A stretch of 64,000 nt of DNA from CAMREV01 sp051656125 (GTDB taxonomy: Bacteria; Bacillota_I; Bacilli_A; Mycoplasmatales; Mycoplasmoidaceae): assembly GCA_051656125.1 (NCBI GenBank), contig JBOGBH010000052.1:62001-126000 (forward strand), given 5' to 3'. The notes under the pieces are model-generated. The model was not told where the DNA came from, did no database searches, and worked only from the letters and a program-made list of their open reading frames with translations. A program made the position numbers and the translations under genes. Of the stretch, positions 1 through 9,112 are shown piece by piece. The stretch's first letter is position 1. Every line of letters begins with the position of its first letter.

Positions 1-9
1 CTCCTAATA
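1..9 (-). promoter_or_regulatory. Ribosome binding site of the next gene (probably rplT)
   Basis: Read on the minus strand the first bases give ATTAGGAG, a good Shine-Dalgarno sequence directly after the rpmI stop. In the usual infC-rpmI-rplT operon this is the binding site for L20, whose coding region lies outside the window. The identity of the next gene is inference from conserved order. Confidence 0.6.
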
Positions 10-201
10 TTATAAAACTTGATCGTATCTTGCTTTATCTGATTTGCTTACTAAAGAATCTTTTCTTAGATGTCTTTTAGTTTTTGTTGTTTTGTTATGA
101 GCCATGTGAGATCTAAAGGCTTGTTTTCTTTTAATTTCACCGCCTTTAGTTCTCTTCATTCTTTTCATTACTGCTCTTTTTGATTTTTGTTTAACTTTCA
201 T
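10..201 (-). CDS. rpmI: 50S ribosomal protein L35
   Basis: This encodes bL35, a 63-residue basic protein of the large ribosomal subunit, about the usual family length of 60-66. It has the typical lysine-rich N-terminus, the central segment with RSHMAHNKTTKTKRHLRK and a C-terminal aspartate-rich end. The start at 201 is preceded by GAGGTCTTT, a good ribosome binding site, and lies 13 bases after the infC stop. It is therefore the second gene of an infC-rpmI-rplT operon. Nothing odd is seen. Confidence 0.95.
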   Translation of the reverse strand: MKVKQKSKRAVMKRMKRTKGGEIKRKQAFRSHMAHNKTTKTKRHLRKDSLVSKSDKARYDQVL

Positions 202-214
202 AAAGACCTCAAAT

Positions 215-733
215 TTATTTTTTGTTAGGGATTATTATTGATTCATATTGCACTGCACTAATTTTTTTCAATGGTTTTTGAACAATTCCATAATCAGCAA
301 TTGCATTTATAAATTTTAAATATATTTCTTCAATCAATTCAGTTTTAGTCCCAATTCTTCCATATGATAAAACCACAAATCTTATTCTGTCGCCAGAAGT
401 TAATCATTTCTTTGCATTTTCTATTCTTACATTTAAATCATGATCGCCAATTGTTGGTTTAACTTTGATTTCTTTGTTCTTAACAACTGTTTGATTTTTT
501 TTAGATTCCTTTGCTTTTTTCTTACTTTCATACATAAATTTATTGTAATCAATAATTTTCGCAACTGGTTTTCCTTCTCCTTTTGAGAAAAGAACTAAAT
601 CTAAATTTTTTGAGTATGCTAATTCAAGTGCTTTTTTAGTTTCCATTTCACCAAGTTTTTCACCAAGTTCATCGATAACCATTAAAGACTTTTCTTTTAT
701 ACTTTCATTTATTATATATTTATTTTGATTCAT
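215..733 (-). CDS. infC: Translation initiation factor IF-3
   Basis: IF-3 binds the 30S subunit and monitors start-codon and initiator-tRNA pairing. The 172-residue product has the N-terminal domain (INESI..., VIDELGEKLGEM) and the C-terminal domain (VKPTIGDHDLNVRIENAKKWLTSG). A TGA codon at 404-406 encodes the Trp of that C-terminal motif, so the gene runs on to a TAA at 215. I chose the ATG at 733 (MNQNKYI) because it fits the family N-terminus and AAGGGA lies just upstream. An in-frame ATG at 745 is the alternative. A hairpin followed by T residues lies just upstream, as expected for leader-controlled expression. Confidence 0.93.
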
Positions 734-756
734 AAATCCCTTCATTGTAAAAAGAA

Positions 757-779
757 AACACACTAAAAAATAGTGTGTT
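757..779 (-). terminator. Terminator-like hairpin in the infC leader (attenuator candidate)
   Basis: On the minus strand a 9-bp perfect stem (AACACACTA with TAGTGTGTT) and a 5-base loop are followed by a T-rich run. The hairpin lies about 25 bases before the infC start, inside the presumed leader, not at the end of an upstream gene. That position suggests transcription attenuation. Confidence 0.65.
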
Positions 780-876
780 AAAACGATAAAACATATATTA
801 TTAATATTTGCATTAATATGTTTTAAGCATTAACCTAAATCTACATTTAAGAGACATCAGGTGAGTTTCAACTACT
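780..876 (-). promoter_or_regulatory. infC-rpmI-rplT leader, possible L20-type autoregulatory RNA
   Basis: About 100 non-coding bases separate a candidate -10 (TATAAA, 880-885 read on the minus strand) from the terminator-like hairpin. The leader holds a 9-bp stem (788-796 with 816-824) and a segment ACCTGATGTC...TTTAGGT able to pair with itself. In Bacillus the same operon is controlled by L20 binding to its leader and causing termination, so that mechanism is the likely one here. I could not align it to a family model, and the -35 is poor. Confidence 0.45.
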
Positions 877-928
877 TTCTTTATACTTTTTAATAATAGC
901 ACATAATATTTATTATTCATTAAATAAA

Positions 929-1462
929 TTAAATTTTCGATGAATTTATTTTATTTAATTTATCTAAATCTAATATAAAAGTTGGGTCTAAAGGAATAGC
1001 AAGATCTTCTAATAAATAAGTATTGTAGTTATTCTTAATTAAATCTCTAATAGTAGCTTCTACACACACATCTAACGCAATCCCACATACATAAATGTCT
1101 TTAATATTATTTTTGTTTAAATACTTTCTTAATTTGCTTTCTTTTTTACCATTATAAAAACATGAAAAATTTTCAAATCTTTTTTTTGTACCTTTTTTAA
1201 CTATTAAATCATATTCAAAATTATTTAGTGGTTCAATTAGCTCAGCACCCTTAGTTCTAGCTACACAATGAACTGGAAATCTATTAAATGAAATATGATT
1301 AATTGGATGATAATCTAATGATGCTATAACCTTGAATTCATTTTTATTTAATGAACTAATTAAGTTAAAAATTCGATTTGCAAGTTCAATTGATTTTTTT
1401 AATGGCAATGTCCCAAAGTCACTAAAATCGTTTTGCATATCAATTATTAAAATTGCTTTCAT
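929..1462 (-). CDS. pncA: Nicotinamidase (isochorismatase family)
   Basis: The 177-residue enzyme would hydrolyse nicotinamide to nicotinate for NAD salvage. The expected residues are visible: Asp8 in IIDMQNDF, metal ligands Asp50/His52/His56 in SLDYHPINH, a catalytic Lys near 89-90 (VKKGT) and Cys133 in CGIALDVCV. Length is close to the family norm. It starts two bases after the upstream permease stop, so the two genes are probably co-transcribed. It pairs functionally with the NAD kinase at 54.8-55.6 kb in NAD(P) supply. Confidence 0.9.
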   Translation of the reverse strand: MKAILIIDMQNDFSDFGTLPLKKSIELANRIFNLISSLNKNEFKVIASLDYHPINHISFNRFPVHCVARTKGAELIEPLNNFEYDLIVKKGTKKRFENFSCFYNGKKESKLRKYLNKNNIKDIYVCGIALDVCVEATIRDLIKNNYNTYLLEDLAIPLDPTFILDLDKLNKINSSKI

Positions 1463-1464
1463 AT

Positions 1465-3006
1465 TTATTCCTTATTAATTTTAATCTTGTTTCCATTATT
1501 AAATAATGGAAAAAGAAAAAAATTGATTACTGGTATTAAAATAAAGATTGCTAAGAAAACACAAAAGAAGATCATTCCTTCTCAACGGTAAGCAGTTATT
1601 CCATTGGTAAAGAATAAACCTCATGTTAGTGAACCTTGTGGGTTCTCAATTGATTTAAATATTGTTTCGTAAAACAACTGATATCCAAAGATAGTGAATG
1701 AGCCAATTATTGCTATTGGCGCTGCAATTAAAAATGTTTTTTGTTTTTGAACTTCAATCTTTTTAGTAAATCTATTTATAAAACCACCAAGAATTACAAA
1801 ACCATAAATTGCAAAGAAAAATAATGTTGGATAATTACTTACTCCGTCAACATAAATATCAGTTCCATTAGGACCTTTTGCAATCGAAGGTATGGCAAGA
1901 ACCAAGAATCAAAAAATAGTAACAATCATACATAAAATAAAACCAGGTTTTATTTCACTACTAAACTTAGGAAAAAATCGATTTGATATCGAACTTAATT
2001 GTGAATGACAAAAGAATATTTTTTCATCAATTAATGAATTAAATGATCTTATACATGATGAACTAAAAGAATTTAATACACCTAAAATAGATATTGTAAT
2101 AAAAACATTTAATGCAATTGAAAAGAATGCATCCAATTCTGGACTTAATTGGACAATATTACCAAAAATATTTAATGAATTTCCTTCAGCAAAAAATATT
2201 TGAGCAATCGTAACTAATATATAAAAAATTGCACATGAAATCATCCCAACAGAAATTACTAGCGGGACATTTTTATCAGGCTTTTTAATATCAAGAGCTA
2301 AGTTACCTACATTGGCAAATGAGTCAAATGCAAATAGAACTGATGGTAAAGAAGCTAATATAGCTGTGAAGCTGGGATTAGCTGCTGGTTTGATTGGTGG
2401 ATCGGTTGGAAGATCTATATTACTATCAAATAAACCTGTTGTTTGATTTTGAATTGCAAAAACAACTCCTCAAATAATAATTACTATCAAAGGAAGAAAT
2501 TTTAAAATTGTAGTTATAAAAGAAAACTTACCTGCAACTTTTAAAGAAAAAAAGTTAACTGTTAAAAAAAATATTATTAATAATAATGTAATTAATGCAA
2601 TTATTCCATAATGAATAACAACATTTGAATCAATAGGAATAAACATCTTTGTAACTGATTCAGCTGAAAAGAATGAAAGAATTGGAATCATTAAACCCAT
2701 ATAAAATATTGGTTGAATTGTTTTTACAAAATATCCAATTTTTCTTCCTCAAAACTGCTCAACTCAACCAGCTAGCCCAGATCTAGATTTTATCGAAGTT
2801 CCTACTTCAGCAAAACTAATGGCAGCTGTAAGAGCAATAATACCACCAAGAACTCATGAAATTATTATCCCAATTCCATTGTAGTCATTTGTAGCAAAAA
2901 TTCCACCATTCTTTAGAAATATCCCTATACCTATAACAGAGCCCATCAACATTGATAAAGCTGTAAAAAATCCTATCTTTTGAGTTGTGCTTTCACTCGT
3001 TTTCAT
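1465..3006 (-). CDS. APC-type amino acid permease
   Basis: This 513-residue integral membrane protein is built of about 12-14 hydrophobic segments. It begins with the signature of the amino acid-polyamine-organocation family: a short cytoplasmic tail, then IGFFTALSMLMGSVIGIGIF, with the unwound G-rich first helix, and IISWVLGG soon after. Several TGA codons are read as Trp. The start at 3006 has a perfect upstream GGAGAAACA. It would import an amino acid, but the substrate cannot be read from the sequence. It lies downstream of structured RNA A and has its own candidate promoter, TTGATC-N17-TATAAA, ahead of it. Confidence 0.88.
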
Positions 3007-3065
3007 TGTTTCTCCAACATAATTAAAATTATATTATAAATATTTATAAAATAAAAAAATAGTAT

Positions 3066-3394
3066 GATCAAATGAAGTTTGTTCTACATAAAATAAAAAA
3101 GACTAGCACGTTATCAGTGAAAGTCTTTTAATTTACTTTTTTTGTAGTTACTTATATTAGACTCATGGCCTCTAAGTTTATGCGCTCCATAATCAAAACG
3201 TTATTTAGCTAAATGATACCATCGCTTATTACAAGGTTTCTATAATTAAGAGACCAACCAAAATCTAGACAACCCAAATTGATAACTTGTAATAGGTTTA
3301 AGGGACCTGCGATGAAATCATATTTTAAAAAATAACATGATAGTGAAGTGAGCATTGGTCACAAATTAACCACATTTCTAAACTTCATCCCTAC
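3066..3394 (-). ncRNA. Unassigned structured RNA gene, RNA A (about 320 nt)
   Basis: The 552-base gap between the permease and the low-complexity gene contains no convincing reading frame, but on the minus strand it has the build of an RNA gene. There is a promoter (TTGATT-N17-TTTAAT, 3401-3429). A 9-bp helix plus two G-U pairs closes its ends (3380-3388 with 3072-3080). A 9-bp internal helix joins 3286-3294 with 3227-3235, and a terminator-like hairpin lies at 3097-3129. Base composition is richer in G and C than the flanks. It lacks GAGGAAAGTCC (RNase P), a tRNA-like T-loop (tmRNA) and a clear T-box. It could also be a long permease leader. Confidence 0.5.
3097..3129 (-). terminator. Hairpin with T-run in RNA A
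   Basis: An 8-bp stem (AAAAGACT with AGTCTTTT), extended inside by CAC/GTG, is followed on the minus strand by T residues (TTTTTTATTTT). It may end RNA A, or be an internal hairpin if the outer 9-bp helix forms. Confidence 0.6.
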
Positions 3395-3400
3395 AATATA

Positions 3401-3429
3401 ATTAAACTATAAATAAATAAAAAAATCAA
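3401..3429 (-). promoter_or_regulatory. Promoter of RNA A
   Basis: On the minus strand TTGATT (3424-3429) is separated by 17 bases from TTTAAT (3401-3406). This matches the vegetative consensus with few mismatches, and the first structured bases of RNA A follow at the right distance. Confidence 0.55.
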
Positions 3430-3558
3430 GTCTTTTTGTAAAAAAAAATAAAATAATTTAATATTTTATTTTTTAATTTATATTTAAGAAATTCCAATTT
3501 TAGAAAAGTTTTTAATATTAGTTATTTAGGATAATAAATAAAAGAACAATTTCTTATT

Positions 3559-4710
3559 TTATTTGTCACCTTGAACAGGTATTAGTTTACAATTAAGCGG
3601 TTCTAGAATTGCAGAAACTTTTTTGTAATCTTTGTTTTTATGGTATTTTTTAAATTCTTTTTCACCTTTTACTCAATAGTAAATAGCTTTAATACCCATT
3701 TGAGCAACATAAGATGCAGTTTCTTCACTTGGGATACTACTTACTAAAACATTTGCTTGGTATAATTCAGCATCTCTACCAAAAGAGTAGGCATTATTAA
3801 TTGCATTAATTTCAGCAGCATATTCAAAAAGTTCAGCATCAGGGTTATTAGGGTCTTCTTGTTTACCTTCAAAACCTTCACCAATTAAGTTACCTACATC
3901 ATCAATAATGTATGCCCCTCTTTGTTCTAATCCAACACTTGAATATTCAGCAAGTGACATAACAGATGGCTCTCAATTTTTTAAGAATTCAGTTGTTAAT
4001 TCTTCACCTGTCGAAACTGGTTGTACATATTCAGCTTCTTGTGCAACTGGTTCTTGTTGTTGAACTGGTTCTTGATATTGTTGTTCTTGTTGAACTGGTT
4101 CTTGGTATTGTTGTTCTTGTTGTTGAACTGGTTCATGATATTGAGGCGCAACTTCTTGGAAGTTGTTATGAACATCAACACCTTGTGGTTGAGAGTTCTC
4201 TAAACTATATTTATTGAATACTGGTTCTTGTGGTGTTTCTGTTCCTTGTGGTCTAGGCATTGATAAAGGAGGTAAAGTTCTTCCATAACCATATCTTGAT
4301 GAGTCTACAGGAGCAAATCTACTTGCATATGGCGAAGCACCATAAGGAGGTCTATTAAAACCATGAGCTCCTCCCATTCCACCATAGCCTATTGATCTAG
4401 TTGATGATAATGATCCATAAGCTGGTCTATTAAGAGCAGAAGCTCCCATTCCACCATAGCTACCATAAGGTCTAGGACCTGACATTGAACCATAATAAGA
4501 TCTGTTGAATCCAGAAGCTCCCATTCCACCAGTTGGTCTTCTATAAGAAGAAGCAAATGAAGATGGTCTTGGATATCCTGACCCAAAGCTAGACATCGGT
4601 CTATATGAAGAACCACTAAATGATGATCTAGGTGGCACTCTATTAGCTCCGCCTCCATTAAATGGTGTACTACCAAATGAAGGTCTGTTTCCGTAATTAT
4701 TGTTATCCAT
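3559..4710 (-). CDS. Low-complexity Gly/Ser/Tyr/Arg-rich protein with catalytically dead deaminase-like domain
   Basis: This 383-residue protein has three parts. Residues 1-160 are a disordered G/S/Y/R/P-rich region with recurring GGMGASGFNR-like units. Residues about 165-240 are Gln/Glu/Pro repeats (QEPVQQQEQQ). Residues about 247-375 resemble the zinc-dependent dCMP/cytidine deaminase fold: an N-terminal MSLAEYSS helix, GAYIIDDVGNLIGEG, then AAEINAI where HAExNAI is expected, and PSEET where PCxxC is expected. All zinc ligands are therefore lost (His to Ala about 298, Cys to Ser 328 and Thr 331). No signal peptide or membrane segment is seen. Its own consensus promoter suggests abundance. 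A structural or scaffold role is inference. Two TGA codons (3973, 3673) are read as Trp. Confidence 0.75.
4025..4150. repeat. Coding repeats specifying Gln-Glu-Pro-Val units
   Basis: The DNA repeats near-identical units of 15-30 bases encoding EPVQQQEQQYQ-type motifs within the low-complexity protein. Such in-frame tandem repeats can change number by slippage, so the length of this stretch may vary between strains. Confidence 0.7.
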
Positions 4711-4742
4711 AAATATTATTCCTTTTTTACTTACTTAATATA

Positions 4743-4771
4743 ATTTTAAACAATTTATTGGCATTTGTCAA
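4743..4771 (-). promoter_or_regulatory. Strong promoter of the low-complexity gene
   Basis: On the minus strand a perfect TTGACA (4766-4771) is followed after exactly 17 bases by TAAAAT (4743-4748). It is the best sigma-70-type promoter I noticed in the window and lies about 30 bases upstream of the start at 4710. Confidence 0.75.
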
Positions 4772-4792
4772 AGTAAATTGTTATTTTATTTA

Positions 4793-5785
4793 CTATTTAG
4801 TTACTTCACTTTTTTTAAGTTTGATTTCATTAGATCTACCAAAAAAATCAATTTCACCATGTAATTCACCTGTTACAGTGTCAATTTTTGTTATTATTGC
4901 TTGTTGACCTTGGAATGGACCTGCAATAATTTGAACAGTATTACCAACAACAAACTCATTTAAAGAATCATTTTTTGAAATTTTTTCTTCTTTTTGTTTT
5001 GTTTCAATTACTGTAGGAGTTTCAAACTTACTAACATTTTTGCTTTCTTCTGAATCAACAATTGGTTTTTCAATTATTATTTCTTTTTCATTCTCTTCAT
5101 GAATTTTGTCTTCAATAATTTTTTCATGAGGGGTTTCTTGCATATCAATATCAGATTCAGATGATTGATTAGTTCTTCTTTCAAAATCTATTTTTCTTGT
5201 TTGGCTTAATGCAGCTGATGAAGTAGCCCTTGAATTGAAAAATTCTATATCGCTTTTAGGTTTAATTGGATTTTCATCCATTACATGTTCAACTTCTTCA
5301 ATAGAAACACTTGCAGCATTTACATGTCTAATAATATCCTTATTTTTTTCTGGATCAAATAATTCAGACAATTCAAATTCTGAAATAGGAATTGGTTGTG
5401 CACCTTTACCAGATGAACCAATGAAACCAGTAACACCTGGAGTGTTTCTAATTGCATATCAAACTTCATCAGTCATTATCATACATATAAATATGTATCC
5501 AGGGAATTTGTTAACACTTTTATAAGTTTTTTTTATATATCTTCCATCAGGTGTAGTTTCTCAAGTAATATTTTTAGTATTTCTCATCGTTTTAGGAGGA
5601 GGATTAGAGCCATCTCTAAATGTTTCAATAGTGATGTCATTATATTTAATCATTCTCATTTCTTGAACTAAATCATCGAATTTATATGCTTTGATTTTAT
5701 CTAGAAGTGATAAATAAATTGATTCCTCACTACCCATAATTGTTGTTGCAATATATCATTGCGGTTTATTTATATTTTTATTCAC
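4793..5785 (-). CDS. nusG: Transcription factor NusG with a large inserted linker
   Basis: NusG binds RNA polymerase and couples transcription to translation or Rho. The N-terminal NGN domain (residues 1-140) shows KPQWYIATTIMGSEES, YIKKTYKSVNKFPGYIFI and AIRNTPGVTGFIGSSGKG. The C-terminal KOW domain (about 274-330) shows VVGNTVQIIAGPFQGQQAI. Between them lie about 135 acidic, Ser/Glu/Lys-rich residues, making the protein 330 residues against about 180 in most bacteria. The start is GTG at 5785 with AAGGAAA upstream, ten bases after the secE stop. It forms an rpmG-secE-nusG operon. Confidence 0.9.
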
Positions 5786-5795
5786 TGTTTTTTCC

Positions 5796-6218
5796 TTATT
5801 TAATAAATGCTGCAATTAAGACACCAACACCATAAAAGATTAAGACGAAGAATGTCATTACAATAATTGTTGTTATAAAATCATTTAAGATTTTTTTATT
5901 TGTTGGTCAAGATATTCTTCAAAATTCTTTACCTAAACCAAAAAACAATCTTTTTGCTTTATGTTTTTTTTCATCCTTATAATCAACTTCACTGTTTGTT
6001 TTTGTTTGTTTATTTGGATCTTGAGTTTCTTTTTTAATATCTATTTGATTAATTTGAATTTTCGTTTGATCAGTTTTAATTTCACTTTTATCTTTTGCGA
6101 TAATTAAATCATCATTAATATCATTAGTCTTGTCTTTTTTAGTTTTTTTGCTTTCTTTGACAATTTTTTCTTTTTTTCTTTTTTTGTCAGGTTTAACAAT
6201 ATTATCTTTATTTTTCAT
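5796..6218 (-). CDS. secE: Preprotein translocase subunit SecE
   Basis: SecE is a small subunit of the SecYEG channel. The last 45 residues carry the family signature: an amphipathic stretch LGKEFWRISWPTNKKILND followed by one membrane helix (residues about 117-138). The first 95 residues are a highly charged Lys/Asp/Glu-rich extension that a 60-residue SecE would not have. A TGA in the WRISW motif is read as Trp. It sits directly upstream of nusG as in most bacteria. Its start at 6218 has GGAGCAGC just upstream. Confidence 0.9.
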
Positions 6219-6286
6219 GCTGCTCCTATAGAAACTTATTTATCATTTGTTGATATTATAAGTAATAATTATCTCAATTTAATTTT

Positions 6287-6433
6287 TTATCTACTTTCTT
6301 TATGCAATGTTTGCTTATTGCAATGTTTGCAGTATTTATTAATTTCAAATCTTTTATCAGTATTAGAACTAACGCTTGGTTTGTAATTTCTAGATAAACA
6401 TTCATCGCATATTAATATAATTTTTTTAGCCAT
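6287..6433 (-). CDS. rpmG: 50S ribosomal protein L33
   Basis: The 48-residue product begins MAKKIILICDECLSRNY and ends with HCNKQTLHKESR. It holds two CxxC pairs (CDEC and CKHC), so it is the zinc-binding form of bL33. The length is normal. It opens the rpmG-secE-nusG operon; AAGGTAATT precedes its start. Its 5' leader carries a terminator-like hairpin. Confidence 0.9.
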   Translation of the reverse strand: MAKKIILICDECLSRNYKPSVSSNTDKRFEINKYCKHCNKQTLHKESR

Positions 6434-6453
6434 AATTACCTTGCAACAATTAA

Positions 6454-6476
6454 AAAGAGACTTTTAAGTCCCCTTT
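6454..6476 (-). terminator. Terminator-like hairpin in the rpmG leader
   Basis: On the minus strand AAAGGGGACTT and AAGTCTCTTT form a 10-bp stem with one bulge, followed by TTTTTAATT. It lies about 20 bases upstream of rpmG and downstream of a TATAAT-like -10 near 6500. It is therefore within the transcript of rpmG and may act as an attenuator. Confidence 0.5.
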
Positions 6477-6540
6477 GTTTATTATTAAATTTAACAATAT
6501 TATTATACATAAAAAAATTAAAAATATTAATATTGTTTTA

Positions 6541-6570
6541 AAAAAATCAATTCTTAATGAATTGATTTTT
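6541..6570 (-). terminator. Terminator of the ankyrin/phosphatase operon
   Basis: A 12-bp perfect stem (AAAAATCAATTC with GAATTGATTTTT) and a 5-base loop, followed by T residues, starts four bases after the stop of the small ankyrin gene. Confidence 0.85.
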
Positions 6571-6573
6571 AAT

Positions 6574-7212
6574 TTAAATATATAGAGTCTCTGTGCTTTT
6601 GTTTGAACTTTCCATTGATTTTTTAATTTCTGAAATATCACTATGGAATTCATCCAAAATTTTGCAAATTAATTTGTCATCATTTTTATTAGCTAACATT
6701 CTTGCAGTTATGCCATTACAGTCTTTTATTATTTTACTAGCACCGTTATCTAGTAAAACTCTAACTGATTCATCTTGACCAAAGAAACTAGCAAGCATTA
6801 ATGCTGTTGCGCCATATTCATCTTGTGCATTTATTTTAGCGCCAGCTGTTATTAAAAGTTTTAAACAATTTATATTTCCAAACTGAGCTGCAAACATTAA
6901 TGGAGTTCTACCATTAGAAGTTGCTTTATTAATTAAAGAAGGGTCTCTTTTAATTAATTCATATAAAGGTTTTGTTCTACCAATTTTAGCTAAATACATG
7001 GCTGGCGTTATTCTAACACTAACTTGTGTAAAGATATTGCTTTCAACACCTATTTCAATTTCTTCTAAAACATCACTATCTAAAACTCATTGGATATTGT
7101 TTCTTTTAGACTTTAATTCCTCTACTTCTGCCTCTGATTCAATTTCTACTTCTTCAGAATTTATATTTAATTCTTCTTCATATATTTCATTTATTATGTC
7201 TTTATTTTTCAT
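6574..7212 (-). CDS. Ankyrin repeat protein (212 aa)
   Basis: Residues 1-70 are acidic and Glu/Ser-rich with no recognised domain. Residues about 70-185 hold four ankyrin repeats, with clear cores such as NGRTPLMFAAQFGNINCLKL and YGATALMLASFFGQDESVRV. The last 30 residues are charged and helical. No signal peptide or membrane segment is seen, so it should be cytoplasmic. The start at 7212 has AAGGAAATAAT ahead and lies 27 bases after the larger ankyrin gene. It is the last gene of the phosphatase operon. Ankyrin repeats mediate protein-protein contact; the partner is unknown. Confidence 0.8.
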
Positions 7213-7239
7213 ATTATTTCCTTGTTTACTTTTATTACA

Positions 7240-9045
7240 TTACTTATTATTTATCTTTTCCCAATACTCATAGATTTTTTTCTGATACTTTTCTTTATCA
7301 ATTATTAAATTATTATTTTCCATAATTATTAGTTCATTACAATTTGAGAACTTACTTTCAGGAGCTTTTTCAAATTTAGTTTTTTCTACAAATTCAATTC
7401 ACTTTTCCATTTTCTCAATTATTGGTATTTCTAAATCCAAAATTTCTTTTTGAACATCAACATTTAAATCTAATCAGCTCTGATCAAGTTCAGATTGTTT
7501 TTGTTCTATGCTATTTATATTAGTTAGCAAATCATGGATTGAGTGGTCGATGTTATTCATAACTTGATATTGATCTTCAAAATCATCATTATTAATTGGA
7601 GTATTATGATTACTTGAATTTGTTTTTTTATAAATATTTGTTTCATACAAATACAAATCGTTAATTGTTGTTTCTGAACCAGATGTATCATTCTGTTTAA
7701 TTACTTCTGATTCATTTTTTAAATTAGTTATTTTATTTATTTCTTCTTTTGATTCTATTTTAAAATTTTTAATTTCCTTATTTTCATGAATTAATACTTC
7801 ATTATTAGGTACAAATTTGAGTTCTTCTAAAGAAGGATCATCAGGCTTGTCTTTAATATCAGTATCAATTTCATTTTTAATATCTTCAAGTTTTTCGATA
7901 TTTAATTTTATTTCATCAATTATTTCGGGATTATTTAAATTTAAATTAATTTTGATATTTGAATTATTCTCATCAAGCATATCTTTTTCAAATTTTAAAA
8001 TGTGTTTTTTATAACTTTCAATTAAATTAGCATCATAACTAATATCATCTAATGAAGAATAATCTAAAATTATTTTTGCAATTCTAAGGTTTCCATTCAA
8101 GGCAGCTACTTTAAATGCGTTTTCACCTTTAATATTTTTAATTTTTATATTAGCCATTTTAGAAAGAAGTAATGTTGTGATTTCTTCATTATTTTTCTTG
8201 ACCGCAATTATTAAAGCGGTTTCATTATCATGATTTGTTTTATTAAGACTTGTTCTTTTATCATTTATTAAGAATGCTACAGATTTTATATCTTCAATTA
8301 AACAACCATACATTAATGCTGTGTATCCATCAAAATCAATTTTATTAATTTCTATTTCTGATTTTGAAAGCAACTCATTAATTATGTTGTATCTTTTATA
8401 TTGAACTGCAAGCATTAAAGGGGTGGTTCCCTCTTTATTAAATGCATTTATATCAATTCCGTTTTCAATAAGAATTTTAACAATATCTATATGATTAGAT
8501 AAAATTGCATACATTAATGCATTGTTACCTTTTTTATTAACATGATTAATATCAATTTGATTGCTTAATAATAGTTTAACTATCTTAAGTTGACCTTCTT
8601 TTGAAGCAATCATTAATAAGTTATTTCCTTCATTATCTGTGACATTTATTTTTGAACCTTGTTCAATTAAATATTCAATAATTTCAATAAAACCATAAGA
8701 GCAAGCAAACATTAATGAGTTTGCCATTCCCTTTCTATCATTAACACTAGCACCAGATTCTACTAATAGTTTTACAGCTTCTAAGTTATTATTTTTTATT
8801 GAAAACATTAAAGGAGAGAAGCCGTCATTTGTTTTGATATTAGGATTAGGAATAAAATATAATAAAGATTTAATCATCAAGATGTCGTTTCTCATACAAG
8901 CAACAGCAAGAAGAGTGTAACCTTCATTGTTTTGATAATTGATATTGTCATAATCACAAACTGCCTTAATTAATTTGACATTACCAATATGGCAAGCATC
9001 AAATAATAAATTGTAATCCTTATCATTTATTTTATTTCTATTCAT
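7240..9045 (-). CDS. Large ankyrin repeat protein with acidic C-terminal half (601 aa)
   Basis: Residues about 5-335 contain ten ankyrin repeats; typical cores are DGFSPLMFSIKNNNLEAVKL, KGNNALMYAILSNHIDIVKI and EGTTPLMLAVQYKRYNIINE. The second half (340-601) is Glu/Lys/Asn-rich, predicted to be helical or disordered, with a conserved-looking end around YEYWEKINNK. One TGA (7474) is read as Trp, extending the product 77 residues beyond the apparent stop. There is no secretion signal. Large ankyrin proteins are uncommon in mycoplasmas. Its operon with a PP2C phosphatase suggests a phospho-regulated scaffold, which is inference. Confidence 0.82.
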
Positions 9046-9112
9046 AATATATCTTTCACACGTTACTATTATTATAAAGCTTTAAAATGTGATTTTCAAG
9101 CATGCGGGCAAA

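Noticed and set aside
3205..3230. A T-box-like GATGGTATC in RNA A, suggesting a tRNA-sensing leader for the permease
   Set aside because: The match to the T-box core (TGGNACC) is imperfect, no specifier stem I is recognisable and the terminator does not contain a competing complement. Kept only as an alternative for RNA A.
3966..4217. Plus-strand frames rich in Leu and Val opposite the Gln/Glu/Pro repeats
   Set aside because: They are the complement of the repeat coding region, have no ribosome binding site, and the minus-strand gene with strong promoter is clearly real.
6450..6653. 67-codon minus-strand frame between the ankyrin gene and rpmG
   Set aside because: It crosses two terminator hairpins and overlaps the ankyrin gene in another frame; no ribosome binding site.
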